From Singulisphaera sp. GP187 (GTDB lineage: Bacteria; Planctomycetota; Phycisphaerae; Phycisphaerales; SM1A02), in NCBI GenBank assembly GCA_945896765.1, contig CAMDEL010000011.1:1-17279 (forward strand): a stretch of 17,279 nucleotides of DNA. Reading direction: 5' to 3'. The notes beneath the pieces are model-generated. The model searched no databases and was not told the origin of the DNA. It saw only the letters and a list, made by a program, of their open reading frames with translations. Each line of letters opens with the position of its first letter. Position 1 is the stretch's first letter. Made by a program: the position numbers and the translations under genes. This document shows positions 1-7,872 of the stretch, in pieces.

Positions 1-927
1 TCGTCCCATCGCCACTTCGATCACATCGCGTACGACCCAACTCATGTTGGTCATTGCTGTCTCGGTGCGGCTGGCCAAGTGCGGCGCAAGAAATGCGTTT
101 GGCAATTTCACAAGTGGATTGTCTGCAGTGAATGGTTCCGGATCGTGGACATCCAAAATCGCACGCGCTTTCGGATTTGCCTGAAGAAAAAGCGCAAGTG
201 CTTCAGTCTGCAGAACCATCCCTCGACTTGTATTGATCACAACCACATCCGATCGCATCAGCCCGATCATTGGAGCGCCGACGAAATCACGATTCGATGG
301 TCGGCCGTCGATATGAATCGAAAGAATGTCGGATTCACGAAACAGCGTTGCGGCGTCAACACGCATCGCGCTGCTTGAATGTGCTGGCGTGACATTGAGC
401 AGATCATTGAAGAGCACGCGAAACCCAATCGCCTGCGCAACTTCAGCAAGGCGACTTCCCACGCGACCACATCCAAGAATTCCCAGAGTGAGTTCGCTCA
501 TTTGGCGACTTGCAACAATCTCGCTGCGTGCATGCTCCCACTGATCAAGCGGCAAAGCATGATCGAGAAAAACCCGAGGGCGAAGGGCATCTCCCAGAAG
601 GCAAACGACATATTCAACGACGGCTTGCGTGTTGGCATCTGGAGTGTGAACCACCGTCACACCTCGCGCTGCGCACGCATCAAGATCGATGTTGTCAACG
701 CCAACACCAGCTCGCCCCACAACCTTCAAATTGGGCAGGCGATCCAAGAGCGCTCGGTCGACATTGGTATAGGTTCGCACCACCAAACCCGTCGCATCTT
801 GGGCGTTCGCGGCAAAGGCCTCGCAAGCGCAACCGCCCTCAATGACCCGCGCAACGCCCTTCAACCAAGCCATTGGGGCTTGCGCAAGGGGTTCGCAAAC
901 TAAAATTGTGAAATTCTTCGCACTCAT
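1..927 (-). CDS. D-isomer-specific 2-hydroxyacid dehydrogenase, phosphoglycerate-dehydrogenase-like (3' end outside window)
   Basis: I translated this by hand from the reverse strand. It starts MSAKNFTILVCEP at 927, stays open to base 1, and shows 309 residues. Family members are NAD-dependent oxidoreductases; SerA makes 3-phosphohydroxypyruvate from 3-phosphoglycerate at the start of serine synthesis. Visible features: a substrate-side segment GRAGVGVDNID (71-81); the Rossmann loop GCGRVGSRL (152-160); and the catalytic trio Arg235 (NTSRG), Glu264 (DPEPF) and His283 (APHLAS). No C-terminal ACT domain can be seen because the gene leaves the window soon after the catalytic His, so SerA cannot be separated from other family members such as glyoxylate/hydroxypyruvate or lactate dehydrogenases. 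It is divergent from the subtilase-like gene across 30 bp. The start fits a TATAAA box 8 nt upstream; a weak AAGG also lies 6 nt upstream. Confidence 0.88.
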   Translation of the reverse strand, partial: MSAKNFTILVCEPLAQAPMAWLKGVARVIEGGCACEAFAANAQDATGLVVRTYTNVDRALLDRLPNLKVVGRAGVGVDNIDLDACAARGVTVVHTPDANTQAVVEYVVCLLGDALRPRVFLDHALPLDQWEHARSEIVASRQMSELTLGILGCGRVGSRLAEVAQAIGFRVLFNDLLNVTPAHSSSAMRVDAATLFRESDILSIHIDGRPSNRDFVGAPMIGLMRSDVVVINTSRGMVLQTEALALFLQANPKARAILDVHDPEPFTADNPLVKLPNAFLAPHLASRTETAMTNMSWVVRDVIEVAMGR

Positions 928-935
928 TTTTGCCT

Positions 936-941
936 TTTATA
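936..941 (-). promoter_or_regulatory. Candidate -10 box (TATAAA) of the dehydrogenase gene, near-leaderless geometry
   Basis: Read on the reverse strand, TATAAA is followed by 8 nt and then the ATG at 927. A transcript would begin at or within 1-2 nt of the start codon. I see no convincing -35. The 30-bp gap also holds the -10 box of the opposite gene. Confidence 0.5.
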
Positions 942-943
942 AA

Positions 944-949
944 TGTAAT
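944..949 (+). promoter_or_regulatory. Candidate -10 box (TGTAAT) of the subtilase-like gene, leaderless geometry
   Basis: TGTAAT matches TATAAT at 5 of 6 positions and ends 8 nt before the ATG at 958. No Shine-Dalgarno sequence lies between them. No clear -35 is visible; any -35 would lie inside the divergent dehydrogenase gene. Confidence 0.45.
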
Positions 950-957
950 GCTACGGT

Positions 958-2538
958 ATGAGTATGAGGCCTTTCTGTTTGGGAAAAAATCGATTGATTT
1001 TCCTGCACCTTTTTGTCGGCAGCACTGTTTCCCTTGCTTTCACAACAGGTGTGCTTGCAGATGAGATTGGCTATGACACTTTGGTTGCACGATTGAGTGG
1101 GCAGGCGATTCCAAATGGTGCGGGAATCAATGTTGCACAAGTTGAAGCGGGTGGCGATGGAACTGCTGCAAACTATGGACCAAATCTAGTCGCTCCAGAA
1201 TTTTCGGGCAAGACATTCTTGCCCCAGAGTGGCGTTCCCACAGTCAGTTGGCACGCAAACACAGTCGCGCAATCTTTCTATTCCAATACTGGAAGCATCG
1301 CCGGTGGTGTGACACAGATTTATCTTTGGGAGGCAAACAGTTTTATCAACTCGGTGCTGAAGTACGGTCAAGGAGCATCTATTTCGCCCGCGCTCCCTCT
1401 ATCGACTGCATTGAAGATTTACAACAACAGTTGGATTGGTGGCGCATCTGGATCGACTCCAACTGCTGTTGACAACGAAATCCTGCGTCGCGCTGATTTC
1501 GCGATGAACCGTGATGACACGCTTTACATGGTGGGAATGAACAATGGTGCGACTGCTGCAACTTATCCGTTGATGGCGATGGGTTATCACGGTCTTTCGG
1601 TTGGACTGATGGATGGCAATCACTCGCATGGTGATGTTCCAGCAGGTGGTGATGGTGTTGGTCGAATGAAACCTGAAATTGTTGCTCCAAGCGCTCTCAC
1701 GAGTTGGGCAACACCCGTGGTCAGTTCCGTTGCCGCGCTGCTTTTTCAGACAGCCGCAACGCATCCGAGCGTTTCAATGAATCCCAATGCGGACGAGACA
1801 ACGGTGATCAAAGCCGTCATGATGGCCGGCGCACGACATCGAACTGGTTGGACGAACAATCCAGCGACAAGCGGTGTGACTCGTGGATTGACTGTGAAGC
1901 CGCTCGATCGGATTTATGGCGTCGATGTTGTGAATGTTGATCGAAGTCATCGCATCTTGACTGGAGGAGAGCGCGATGGTTTGGCAACTCCGGCTGTGAA
2001 TTTTGTGCCACCGGCTGGGTGGGATTTCGAGGTCATTCCATCTGGTGCAACTCGATATTGGCGAATTCGCTCATCGCAAACAATCCCAGAATTCTCAGTT
2101 GTTGCAGTATGGAATCGATCCTTATTAACTTCAATTTCGGTGCCGACAGTTGCAGATATCAATCTGACTTTGCTTCGTTTGGATAGCACGGGTGGAATTT
2201 GGTCACTTGAGGGCGATCAAGGTGCCGCCTATTTTTCTAGTGGAAATGTCGCCAGCAGATCAACCGTCGACAATGTCGAACATCTCTATGTGAAGAACCT
2301 GGTTGCGGGAGATTATTTAATCGAAGTGAAAAGAATTGGAACCGCAACCACTGCAACATCGTTTGCACTGGCATGGATTATGCCGCCGATGATTGGCGAT
2401 CTGAATCAAGATGGAAGGGTCGACGGAATAGATCTCACCACACTCCTGAGTGGTTGGGGTGGCAGTAGTGGCGACGTGAATGGTGATGGCAACACAGACG
2501 GCCTGGATCTTGCTGGGTTGCTTTCCAACTGGGGATAA
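958..2538 (+). CDS. Secreted subtilase-like (S8-fold) protein with C-terminal dockerin-like repeats
   Basis: A 526-residue exported protein. Residues 1-34 look like a signal peptide (basic start, hydrophobic core near 13-30, then VLADE). The middle has the order of a subtilisin domain. GINVAQVEAG (56-65) stands where the catalytic Asp strand normally reads VAVIDTG; His99 sits in WHANTVAQ; Asn156/157 in YNNSW fit the oxyanion site; and Ser249 sits in LTSWATPVV. The Asp position is Glu63, so activity is uncertain. Residues 340-475 look like a beta-rich domain. The tail carries two calcium-loop repeats, about 480-501 (GDLNQDGRVDG then DLTTLLSGWG) and 505-526 (GDVNGDGNTDG then DLAGLLSNWG). Such tails are common on exported Phycisphaerae proteins. 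Substrate unknown; the fold call is firm, peptidase activity is inference. Confidence 0.85.
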   Translation: MSMRPFCLGKNRLIFLHLFVGSTVSLAFTTGVLADEIGYDTLVARLSGQAIPNGAGINVAQVEAGGDGTAANYGPNLVAPEFSGKTFLPQSGVPTVSWHANTVAQSFYSNTGSIAGGVTQIYLWEANSFINSVLKYGQGASISPALPLSTALKIYNNSWIGGASGSTPTAVDNEILRRADFAMNRDDTLYMVGMNNGATAATYPLMAMGYHGLSVGLMDGNHSHGDVPAGGDGVGRMKPEIVAPSALTSWATPVVSSVAALLFQTAATHPSVSMNPNADETTVIKAVMMAGARHRTGWTNNPATSGVTRGLTVKPLDRIYGVDVVNVDRSHRILTGGERDGLATPAVNFVPPAGWDFEVIPSGATRYWRIRSSQTIPEFSVVAVWNRSLLTSISVPTVADINLTLLRLDSTGGIWSLEGDQGAAYFSSGNVASRSTVDNVEHLYVKNLVAGDYLIEVKRIGTATTATSFALAWIMPPMIGDLNQDGRVDGIDLTTLLSGWGGSSGDVNGDGNTDGLDLAGLLSNWG

Positions 2539-2590
2539 AGCGTTCAGGTTGAGTTTTGGTATTTGAGTTTGGGGTTACTCTTGCACCATC

Positions 2591-4378
2591 GTGCGCGCGC
2601 GTCGAATTGATTCCATCATTCTCGCTGGGCTTCTGGCAATTCTGGGTCTTTTTTTATTACTTCCAATTTGGTATTCCGTTCATGGCGCGCTGCATGATTC
2701 CAAGGGATGGACTTTCTTTCACATTCTTGATGTCTTTCGAGATCCGCAACTTCGACTTGGACTTTGGAATGCGCTCGCGATTGGTCTGTTGACGACGCTC
2801 ATCGCGGCAATCGTTTCGATTCCGATGGCGATGGTCTCTGCACGCTGTGCATTTGCTGGAAAGGGTTTTCTCAATGCACTGCTCTTAGCGCCGTTGATTT
2901 TGCCGCCATTCGTCGGCGCGATTGGCATCGAGGCGATCATCGGGCGGACGGGAAGCCTGAATGCCATTCTGCTGAATATTGGTGCGATTTCTGCGCCAAT
3001 TGACTTTCTTCTCGACGGTGGATTTGTGTTCATCATCTTGTTGCAAGGGCTTCATCTGTATCCGATTCTCTATCTGAATCTCTTGGCGTCGCTGGCAAAT
3101 ATTGATCCAGGATTGGAAGAAGCCGCGCGCAATGTTGGCGCTGGACCTTGGCGCAGATTCACACGCATCACACTGCCAATGCTGCGACCTGGTTTTTTCG
3201 CGGGAGCAACAATCGTCTTTGTCTGGAGCTTCACCGAACTCGGCACGCCGCTGATGTTTGGTTTCCGCACCGTGACAAGTGTGCAGATTTTCGATGGACT
3301 GAAAGAAATCGAAACATCGCGACAGCCATACGCGCTGACTGTGGTGATGTTTGTCGTGGCAACGAGCATTTATCTCATTGGAAGATCGACGCTCGGGCGA
3401 TCTCTCGCAACGACTTCCACGAAAGCATCCGTCGGCAGAGTGGAAACTCCGCTTGGTTGGAAAGGATCGATCGGTGCGTGGGCATTGCTGGGAGGCATCG
3501 CATTCATTGCATGCCTGCCTCATATCGGCGTTGTGCTTTCTGCTTTCAGCGTCTCAGGCAGTTGGTATCAAACGATTCTTCCGCAAGCATGGACATTTGC
3601 CAATTTTGCCCACGCTTTGCAACATCCGCTTGCGGCGGGAGCCATTCGTAATTCACTTTTTCTGGCGGGATTCGCAGTCTTGCTCGATCTGATCCTTGGT
3701 GTCGCAGCAGCGCGCATCTTGGTGCGAACAAAGCTTCCACTTCGCTGGCTTCTCGATGTGATGGTGATGTTGCCCATCGCAGTTCCAGGTCTCGTGCTTG
3801 CATTTGGATTCGTCTCGATGAGTTTGGAGTGGCCATTCGCTGCGACGGCTCCATCTTGGCTCGGTTGGATGCAAATGATTCTGCCGACATCGTGGTGGAT
3901 GTGGTTTTCGCAAGCGCCACTTGCTTCTTGGGGAAACATCGTCGGCGCTGAGCCAAATCCATTTCCATTTCTGATCATTGCATATGCCATTCGGCGATTG
4001 CCATACGTCGTGCGATCGATTGTCGCAGGGTTGGAACAGACACCCGTCGATCTCGAAGAGGCTGCGGCAAGCGTCGGGGCAAAGCCGGGTCGAATCTTGC
4101 GCAAGATCGTCGTGCCATTGGTCGCCGCCAACATGATTGCGGGGGGGCTCTTGGCGTTCAGTCTGTCCATGCTGGAGGTTTCCGATTCGCTTTTGCTTGC
4201 GCAGCGGGAGGCGGATTTCCCCGTTACAAAGGCGATCTATACCCTCTTTGATCGGCTCGGTGATGGGCCTGCAATCGCAAGTGCAATGGGAACTTGGGCG
4301 ATGCTTTTATTGGCTGCGACGATGATGGCGGCCAGTTCCGTCTTGGGCAAACGTTTGGGCGCCGTGTTCCGCGGCTAG
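2591..4378 (+). CDS. Fused two-domain ABC transporter inner-membrane permease (iron(III)/thiamine/spermidine-type)
   Basis: A 595-residue polytopic membrane protein from a GTG start. It carries two binding-protein-dependent permease domains in tandem, about residues 1-275 and 290-595, with roughly twelve hydrophobic segments. Each half has the EAA loop that contacts the ATPase: EEAARNVGAGPWRRF (177-190) and EEAAASVGAKPGRIL (489-503). This fused layout and length are typical of FbpB/AfuB-like ferric-iron permeases and relatives such as ThiP; substrate cannot be told from sequence. The expected ATPase and periplasmic binding protein are not next to it: upstream is the secreted subtilase-like gene and downstream is nuoD after 19 bp. 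The start is not well fixed, since no strong Shine-Dalgarno precedes the GTG; it is chosen because the basic MRARR followed by a hydrophobic segment fits a membrane N-terminus. Confidence 0.88.
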   Translation: MRARRIDSIILAGLLAILGLFLLLPIWYSVHGALHDSKGWTFFHILDVFRDPQLRLGLWNALAIGLLTTLIAAIVSIPMAMVSARCAFAGKGFLNALLLAPLILPPFVGAIGIEAIIGRTGSLNAILLNIGAISAPIDFLLDGGFVFIILLQGLHLYPILYLNLLASLANIDPGLEEAARNVGAGPWRRFTRITLPMLRPGFFAGATIVFVWSFTELGTPLMFGFRTVTSVQIFDGLKEIETSRQPYALTVVMFVVATSIYLIGRSTLGRSLATTSTKASVGRVETPLGWKGSIGAWALLGGIAFIACLPHIGVVLSAFSVSGSWYQTILPQAWTFANFAHALQHPLAAGAIRNSLFLAGFAVLLDLILGVAAARILVRTKLPLRWLLDVMVMLPIAVPGLVLAFGFVSMSLEWPFAATAPSWLGWMQMILPTSWWMWFSQAPLASWGNIVGAEPNPFPFLIIAYAIRRLPYVVRSIVAGLEQTPVDLEEAAASVGAKPGRILRKIVVPLVAANMIAGGLLAFSLSMLEVSDSLLLAQREADFPVTKAIYTLFDRLGDGPAIASAMGTWAMLLLAATMMAASSVLGKRLGAVFRG

Positions 4379-4382
4379 TTCC

Positions 4383-4388
4383 TATACT
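4383..4388 (+). promoter_or_regulatory. Candidate -10 box (TATACT) of the nuoD operon, leaderless geometry
   Basis: TATACT (5 of 6 to TATAAT) ends 9 nt before the nuoD ATG, inside the 19-bp gap after the permease gene. No Shine-Dalgarno is present before nuoD, and no -35 at normal spacing is visible. If used, it makes the six-gene operon start with a leaderless cistron. Confidence 0.5.
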
Positions 4389-4397
4389 TATTGTTCT

Positions 4398-5687
4398 ATG
4401 CCGTTCACCTTGCAACCTGATGAGGGTTACGGTCTCGATATCGAGACCACCGAATACCTGAAGGATCATTTTCAATCACCCGATCGTTGGATTCTCAACT
4501 TCGGTCCTCAGCATCCCGCAACACACACCACATTGCGATTGGTGCTCGAGTTGGATGGCGAGCGCATCGCGCGCGCGACGCCGCATATCGGATATTTGCA
4601 TTCGGGTTTTGAAAAACTTGGCGAGCATCATGATTACAACCAGTATGTTTGCACGATCAGTCGAATGGATTATGCGTCGCCAATTTGCAACGATGTTGCG
4701 TGGCACACAGCAGTCGAGACACTCTTTGACATCGATCTGACGCCGCGTTGCAAAGTGATTCGCACGATTATGGCCGAACTCGGTCGCATTCAAAATCATT
4801 TGTTGTGCGTCGGAGCAGCGGGCTTGGATTTAGGCGCTTTCACTGGATTCTTGTATGGATTCAACGAACGCGAATTCATCTATGACATTCTTGATTATGT
4901 CTCTGGCCAGCGCTTTCATCCCGATTGGACGCGCGTTGGAGGTGCGTGGCGCGACCTTCCCGATGATGAAGTTTTCATTCGTATGGTGAAAGAGTTCATC
5001 AATGTTCGCATGGCCAAGGCAATTGGTGATATTGAAACACTGCTCAATCGCAATCGCATTTTCGTTGATCGACTCGATGGAGTCGGTGCAATTTCAGCCG
5101 CGGATGCAATCGCATGGGGAGCAACCGGACCGATCGCGCGCGCCTCTGGCGTTCGTCGCGATATGCGCAAAGACGATCCATACTTGTGCTTCGCAAATAA
5201 TTGGGACGGCGAGGGCGCCGATGCAGTCAAGTTCATTGTTCCCGTCGCAACAACGGGCGATTGCTTGTCCAGATATCTTGTTCGTCTCGAGGAATTGAAG
5301 CAATCCGTCGAGATTATTCGTCAACTCATCGATCGCATTCCAAAGGGGCCGATTGATTCTTCGGCGAACAATAAAGCCCGTCTTCCAGACAAAGGCGATG
5401 TCTATGGTTCGATTGAAGGGACCATTCAACAATTCGAATTGATGATGCACAACCGTGGATGGGACACACCCATCGGCGAAGCGTATGGCGGCATTGAAGG
5501 TCCCAACGGAGAATTGGGATATCTCATCGTTGCGGATGGCGGACGATGTCCGTGGCGCGTTCGTGTACGACCACCGATCTTTTATAACTTTCAGTTGTTT
5601 CCGAAACTGATTGAAGGGCACCAACTCGCCGATGCGGTGGCGGTCTTGGGATCTCTCAACATCATTGCCGCAGAGCTCGATCGCTGA
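4398..5687 (+). CDS. nuoD: NADH-quinone oxidoreductase subunit D (49 kDa)
   Basis: A 429-residue protein. NuoD belongs to the hydrophilic arm of respiratory complex I, where it helps form the quinone-reduction site next to NuoB. Family marks are plain: LNFGPQHPATHTTLRLVLEL (34-53) with the HPATH motif near the quinone pocket, then HIGYLHSGFEKLGEHHDYNQ, ISRMDYASP, and the C-terminal SLNIIAAELDR matching the usual ending in ...DR. It is close to the usual length and is not fused to NuoC. It is first in an operon with nuoE 24 bp downstream. The gene has no Shine-Dalgarno, and a TATACT box ends 9 nt before the ATG. nuoC, which normally precedes nuoD, is absent; the permease gene takes its place. 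Confidence 0.97.
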   Translation: MPFTLQPDEGYGLDIETTEYLKDHFQSPDRWILNFGPQHPATHTTLRLVLELDGERIARATPHIGYLHSGFEKLGEHHDYNQYVCTISRMDYASPICNDVAWHTAVETLFDIDLTPRCKVIRTIMAELGRIQNHLLCVGAAGLDLGAFTGFLYGFNEREFIYDILDYVSGQRFHPDWTRVGGAWRDLPDDEVFIRMVKEFINVRMAKAIGDIETLLNRNRIFVDRLDGVGAISAADAIAWGATGPIARASGVRRDMRKDDPYLCFANNWDGEGADAVKFIVPVATTGDCLSRYLVRLEELKQSVEIIRQLIDRIPKGPIDSSANNKARLPDKGDVYGSIEGTIQQFELMMHNRGWDTPIGEAYGGIEGPNGELGYLIVADGGRCPWRVRVRPPIFYNFQLFPKLIEGHQLADAVAVLGSLNIIAAELDR

Positions 5688-5711
5688 CCGCGATCACATT
5701 GGAGAACACGA

Positions 5712-6266
5712 ATGTCCTGGAAGACAAAACCATCGGGCACCATGAAGGTGCCAACTCGAAGTGAGCCTTACTGCACGGCGCAAATGATCGCGCGTTGGCA
5801 GAGCACCACGCTGCCAAAGTACGCAACCACACACGGTGCTCTCATGCCGATTCTGCATGATGTGCAACACACATACCGACATGTGCCATATCAGGCGATG
5901 ATTGAGATCGCCAACTTTCTCAAGATCGCACCATCCGATGTGCTCGATACTGTTTCTTTTTATGAGGAATACACGCTCGAACCTATGGGGAAATGCATCA
6001 TCGGAGTCTGCCACACTTTCGCTTGCGAAATCTGCGGACATCAGGCGATTCTCGATCGTGTTCGCCAAAGATTGGGCATCGAACCGCACGAAACCACCGA
6101 AGATGGTGCGTTCACATTGTTGACGATGGAATGTCTTGGTTCGTGCGACACTGCGCCAGTCGCGTTGTTCAACGATGTTCTGCACGAAAAATTGACCGTT
6201 GCGAAGGTCGATCAACTGATCGATGAAGTGTTGGCTCAAAAATCACAGTCGGCAAGTCACACATGA
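5712..6266 (+). CDS. nuoE: NADH-quinone oxidoreductase subunit E (24 kDa, [2Fe-2S])
   Basis: A 184-residue thioredoxin-fold subunit of the complex I NADH-oxidation module. It holds the [2Fe-2S] cluster N1a, with ligands visible as Cys100 and Cys105 (VCHTFAC) and Cys141 and Cys145 (ECLGSC). The helical N-terminal part (YATTHGALMPILHDVQ) and VSFYEEYTL are typical. The start is supported by GGAGA at 5701-5705, 6 nt before the ATG. The stop overlaps the start of the next small gene as ATGA, so the two are probably coupled in translation. Confidence 0.96.
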   Translation: MSWKTKPSGTMKVPTRSEPYCTAQMIARWQSTTLPKYATTHGALMPILHDVQHTYRHVPYQAMIEIANFLKIAPSDVLDTVSFYEEYTLEPMGKCIIGVCHTFACEICGHQAILDRVRQRLGIEPHETTEDGAFTLLTMECLGSCDTAPVALFNDVLHEKLTVAKVDQLIDEVLAQKSQSASHT

Positions 6267-6529
6267 TCAGCACTTCGCCTATGAACACTCCGCACCCAGC
6301 AGAGCCGCACAGCATTGCACGAAGTTGCGGTGAATGCATCGGGCATATTCTCAAGGCGATCAAGACGCCTGTGAAGCCAGTCAGTCCTTCTTCTCATCAA
6401 GAAAACGTTCAAACCGTGCGTGCCGCTGTTCGCGAAGAACAAGTTGGTACGGTCTTGCATCGCCGCATCGTCATCGACCAAGTCGTTCAACTCGATTCAC
6501 CAGAAATGCCAAAAGGCACAACTTTATGA
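6263..6529 (+). CDS. Uncharacterised 88-residue protein encoded between nuoE and nuoF
   Basis: I do not recognise this family. The 88-residue frame begins in the ATGA overlap with the nuoE stop and ends in the ATGA overlap with the nuoF start, so it fills the nuoE-nuoF gap exactly. That arrangement strongly suggests a real, translationally coupled gene. The N-terminal 20 residues are Pro/His-rich; then comes a CxxC pair in RSCGECIGH (Cys22, Cys25), a short helix, a Pro/Ser linker, and a C-terminal half (EEQVGTVLHRRIVIDQVVQL) that looks like beta strands. It has no signal peptide or membrane segment. Met7 is an alternative start. A role in assembly or as an accessory part of the NADH module is inference from position only. 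Confidence 0.72.
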   Translation: MISTSPMNTPHPAEPHSIARSCGECIGHILKAIKTPVKPVSPSSHQENVQTVRAAVREEQVGTVLHRRIVIDQVVQLDSPEMPKGTTL

Positions 6530-7872
6530 AACTCTCAGAGCCAATCCTGACCAAGCGCATTCCGTCATTTCCTCACGGAGATCCAAAGACTCGGCACATC
6601 GTCGGCTATGACGAGTTTGTGAAGACCGATGGATACAAAGCCCTCGAAAAGTCGCTTGATATGGAGTCCGCCCAAGTGGTCGCAACTGTGAAGGATGCGA
6701 TTCTTCGAGGGCGCGGCGGCGCTGGTTTTCCTGCGGGATTGAAGTGGTCTTTCCTTGCCCCAGAAGATGGCAAAGGTCTGCGTTATCTCTGCATCAACTG
6801 CGACGAAGCAGAACCAGGGACATTCAAAGATCGACTACTCGTTGATTTCGATCCGCATCTTGTTCTCGAGGGAATCGCAATCGCGTGTTGGGCGTGCAAG
6901 TTGGATGTCGCATACTTCTTCATTCGAGGCGAGTATCACCATCAAGCGCGGGTGATGGAACGTGCAATTGAAGAGGCATACGCAGCAGGAATTTTCGGCA
7001 AGCAAGGTTTGATGCGAGGAAAGTCAAAGCATGCAGTTGAGTGCTATATGCATCGCAGTGCTGGCGCATACATCTGTGGCGAAGAAACTGGATTGCTTGA
7101 AGCCATCGAAGGCAAGCGCGGTTGGCCGCGAGTCAAGCCGCCATTCCCAGCAGTGAAAGGAGTCTTTGGTCGTCCAACAATTGTGAATAATGTTGAAACA
7201 CTCGCTGCAGTTCCAGACATCATGCTCCGTGGAGTTGCGTGGTGGAAGTCAATTGGCGTGGAAAGTTCATTCGGTGGAATGCCGTCGTATGGAACCAAAT
7301 TGATGGGAGTTTCTGGCCACGTCGCTCGGCCAGGATGCTTCGAAGCACCGCTTGGAATTCCCCTCAGCACACTTGTCAACGAATATTGTGGCGGCATGCG
7401 TGGCGGGAAAAAATTCAAAGGTGCAATCGCAGGCGGCGTCTCGATGGGCGTGCTTGGCACCGATCAATTCGACGCTGCGATGGATTTCGACATCGGTCGT
7501 CGATGCGATGTGCTTGGTCTTGGAACAGCATGCCCAACGATCTTTGACGAAGACACCGATATGGTCGCCGTTGCCCGCAATTGCGCCCGATTCTTCATGA
7601 ACGAGTCGTGCGGTCAGTGCACCCCGTGTCGCGAAGGATCTGGTTGGATCTATAAGTTGCTCACACGTATCGAGCGTGGTGATGCAACAAGTGCTGATTT
7701 GGATTTGCTATTGGAACTCGGCGGATCGATGGGACTTTCTGAAGGAACCACGATCTGTGGTTTGGCAGATGGAAACAATTGGCTCGTGCGAACAATCGTG
7801 AACAAGTTCCGCAGTGAATTTGAACGGCGCGTAAAGCCGAAATTCATTCCTGTGCATCTCGTCGCCCGTTGA
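6526..7872 (+). CDS. nuoF: NADH-quinone oxidoreductase subunit F (51 kDa, NADH/FMN-binding)
   Basis: A 448-residue subunit where complex I oxidises NADH with FMN and passes electrons through cluster N3. Visible: the glycine-rich FMN/NADH loop RGRGGAGFPAG (61-71), NCDEAEPGTFKDR (91-103), CGEETGLLEAIEGKRGWPR (184-202), and the [4Fe-4S] ligands Cys362, Cys365, Cys368 (SCGQCTPC) with Cys411 (TTICGLAD). I start it at ATG 6526 because family similarity begins within about 25 residues of it, an AAAAGG lies about 9 nt upstream, and it forms an ATGA overlap with the small gene before it. A longer in-frame extension from 6334 would overlay that gene and looks non-coding. No nuoG follows; ybeY does, overlapping by TTGA. 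Confidence 0.96.
   Translation: MKLSEPILTKRIPSFPHGDPKTRHIVGYDEFVKTDGYKALEKSLDMESAQVVATVKDAILRGRGGAGFPAGLKWSFLAPEDGKGLRYLCINCDEAEPGTFKDRLLVDFDPHLVLEGIAIACWACKLDVAYFFIRGEYHHQARVMERAIEEAYAAGIFGKQGLMRGKSKHAVECYMHRSAGAYICGEETGLLEAIEGKRGWPRVKPPFPAVKGVFGRPTIVNNVETLAAVPDIMLRGVAWWKSIGVESSFGGMPSYGTKLMGVSGHVARPGCFEAPLGIPLSTLVNEYCGGMRGGKKFKGAIAGGVSMGVLGTDQFDAAMDFDIGRRCDVLGLGTACPTIFDEDTDMVAVARNCARFFMNESCGQCTPCREGSGWIYKLLTRIERGDATSADLDLLLELGGSMGLSEGTTICGLADGNNWLVRTIVNKFRSEFERRVKPKFIPVHLVAR

Noticed and set aside
79..903. Overlapping + strand reading frames across the first 900 bases
   Set aside because: They are rich in Arg, His, Ser and Cys with no motif, and the reverse strand encodes a clear dehydrogenase with all catalytic residues.
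2885..4170. Reverse-strand frames of about 200 residues within the permease gene
   Set aside because: They are shadows of a well-supported membrane protein; composition is Arg/Ser/Cys-rich and they contain no recognisable domain.
6334..6525. N-terminal extension of nuoF
   Set aside because: The extension overlays the 88-residue gene, is rich in Arg, Ser and His, and has no family similarity; the ATGA overlap at 6526 gives a normal NuoF.
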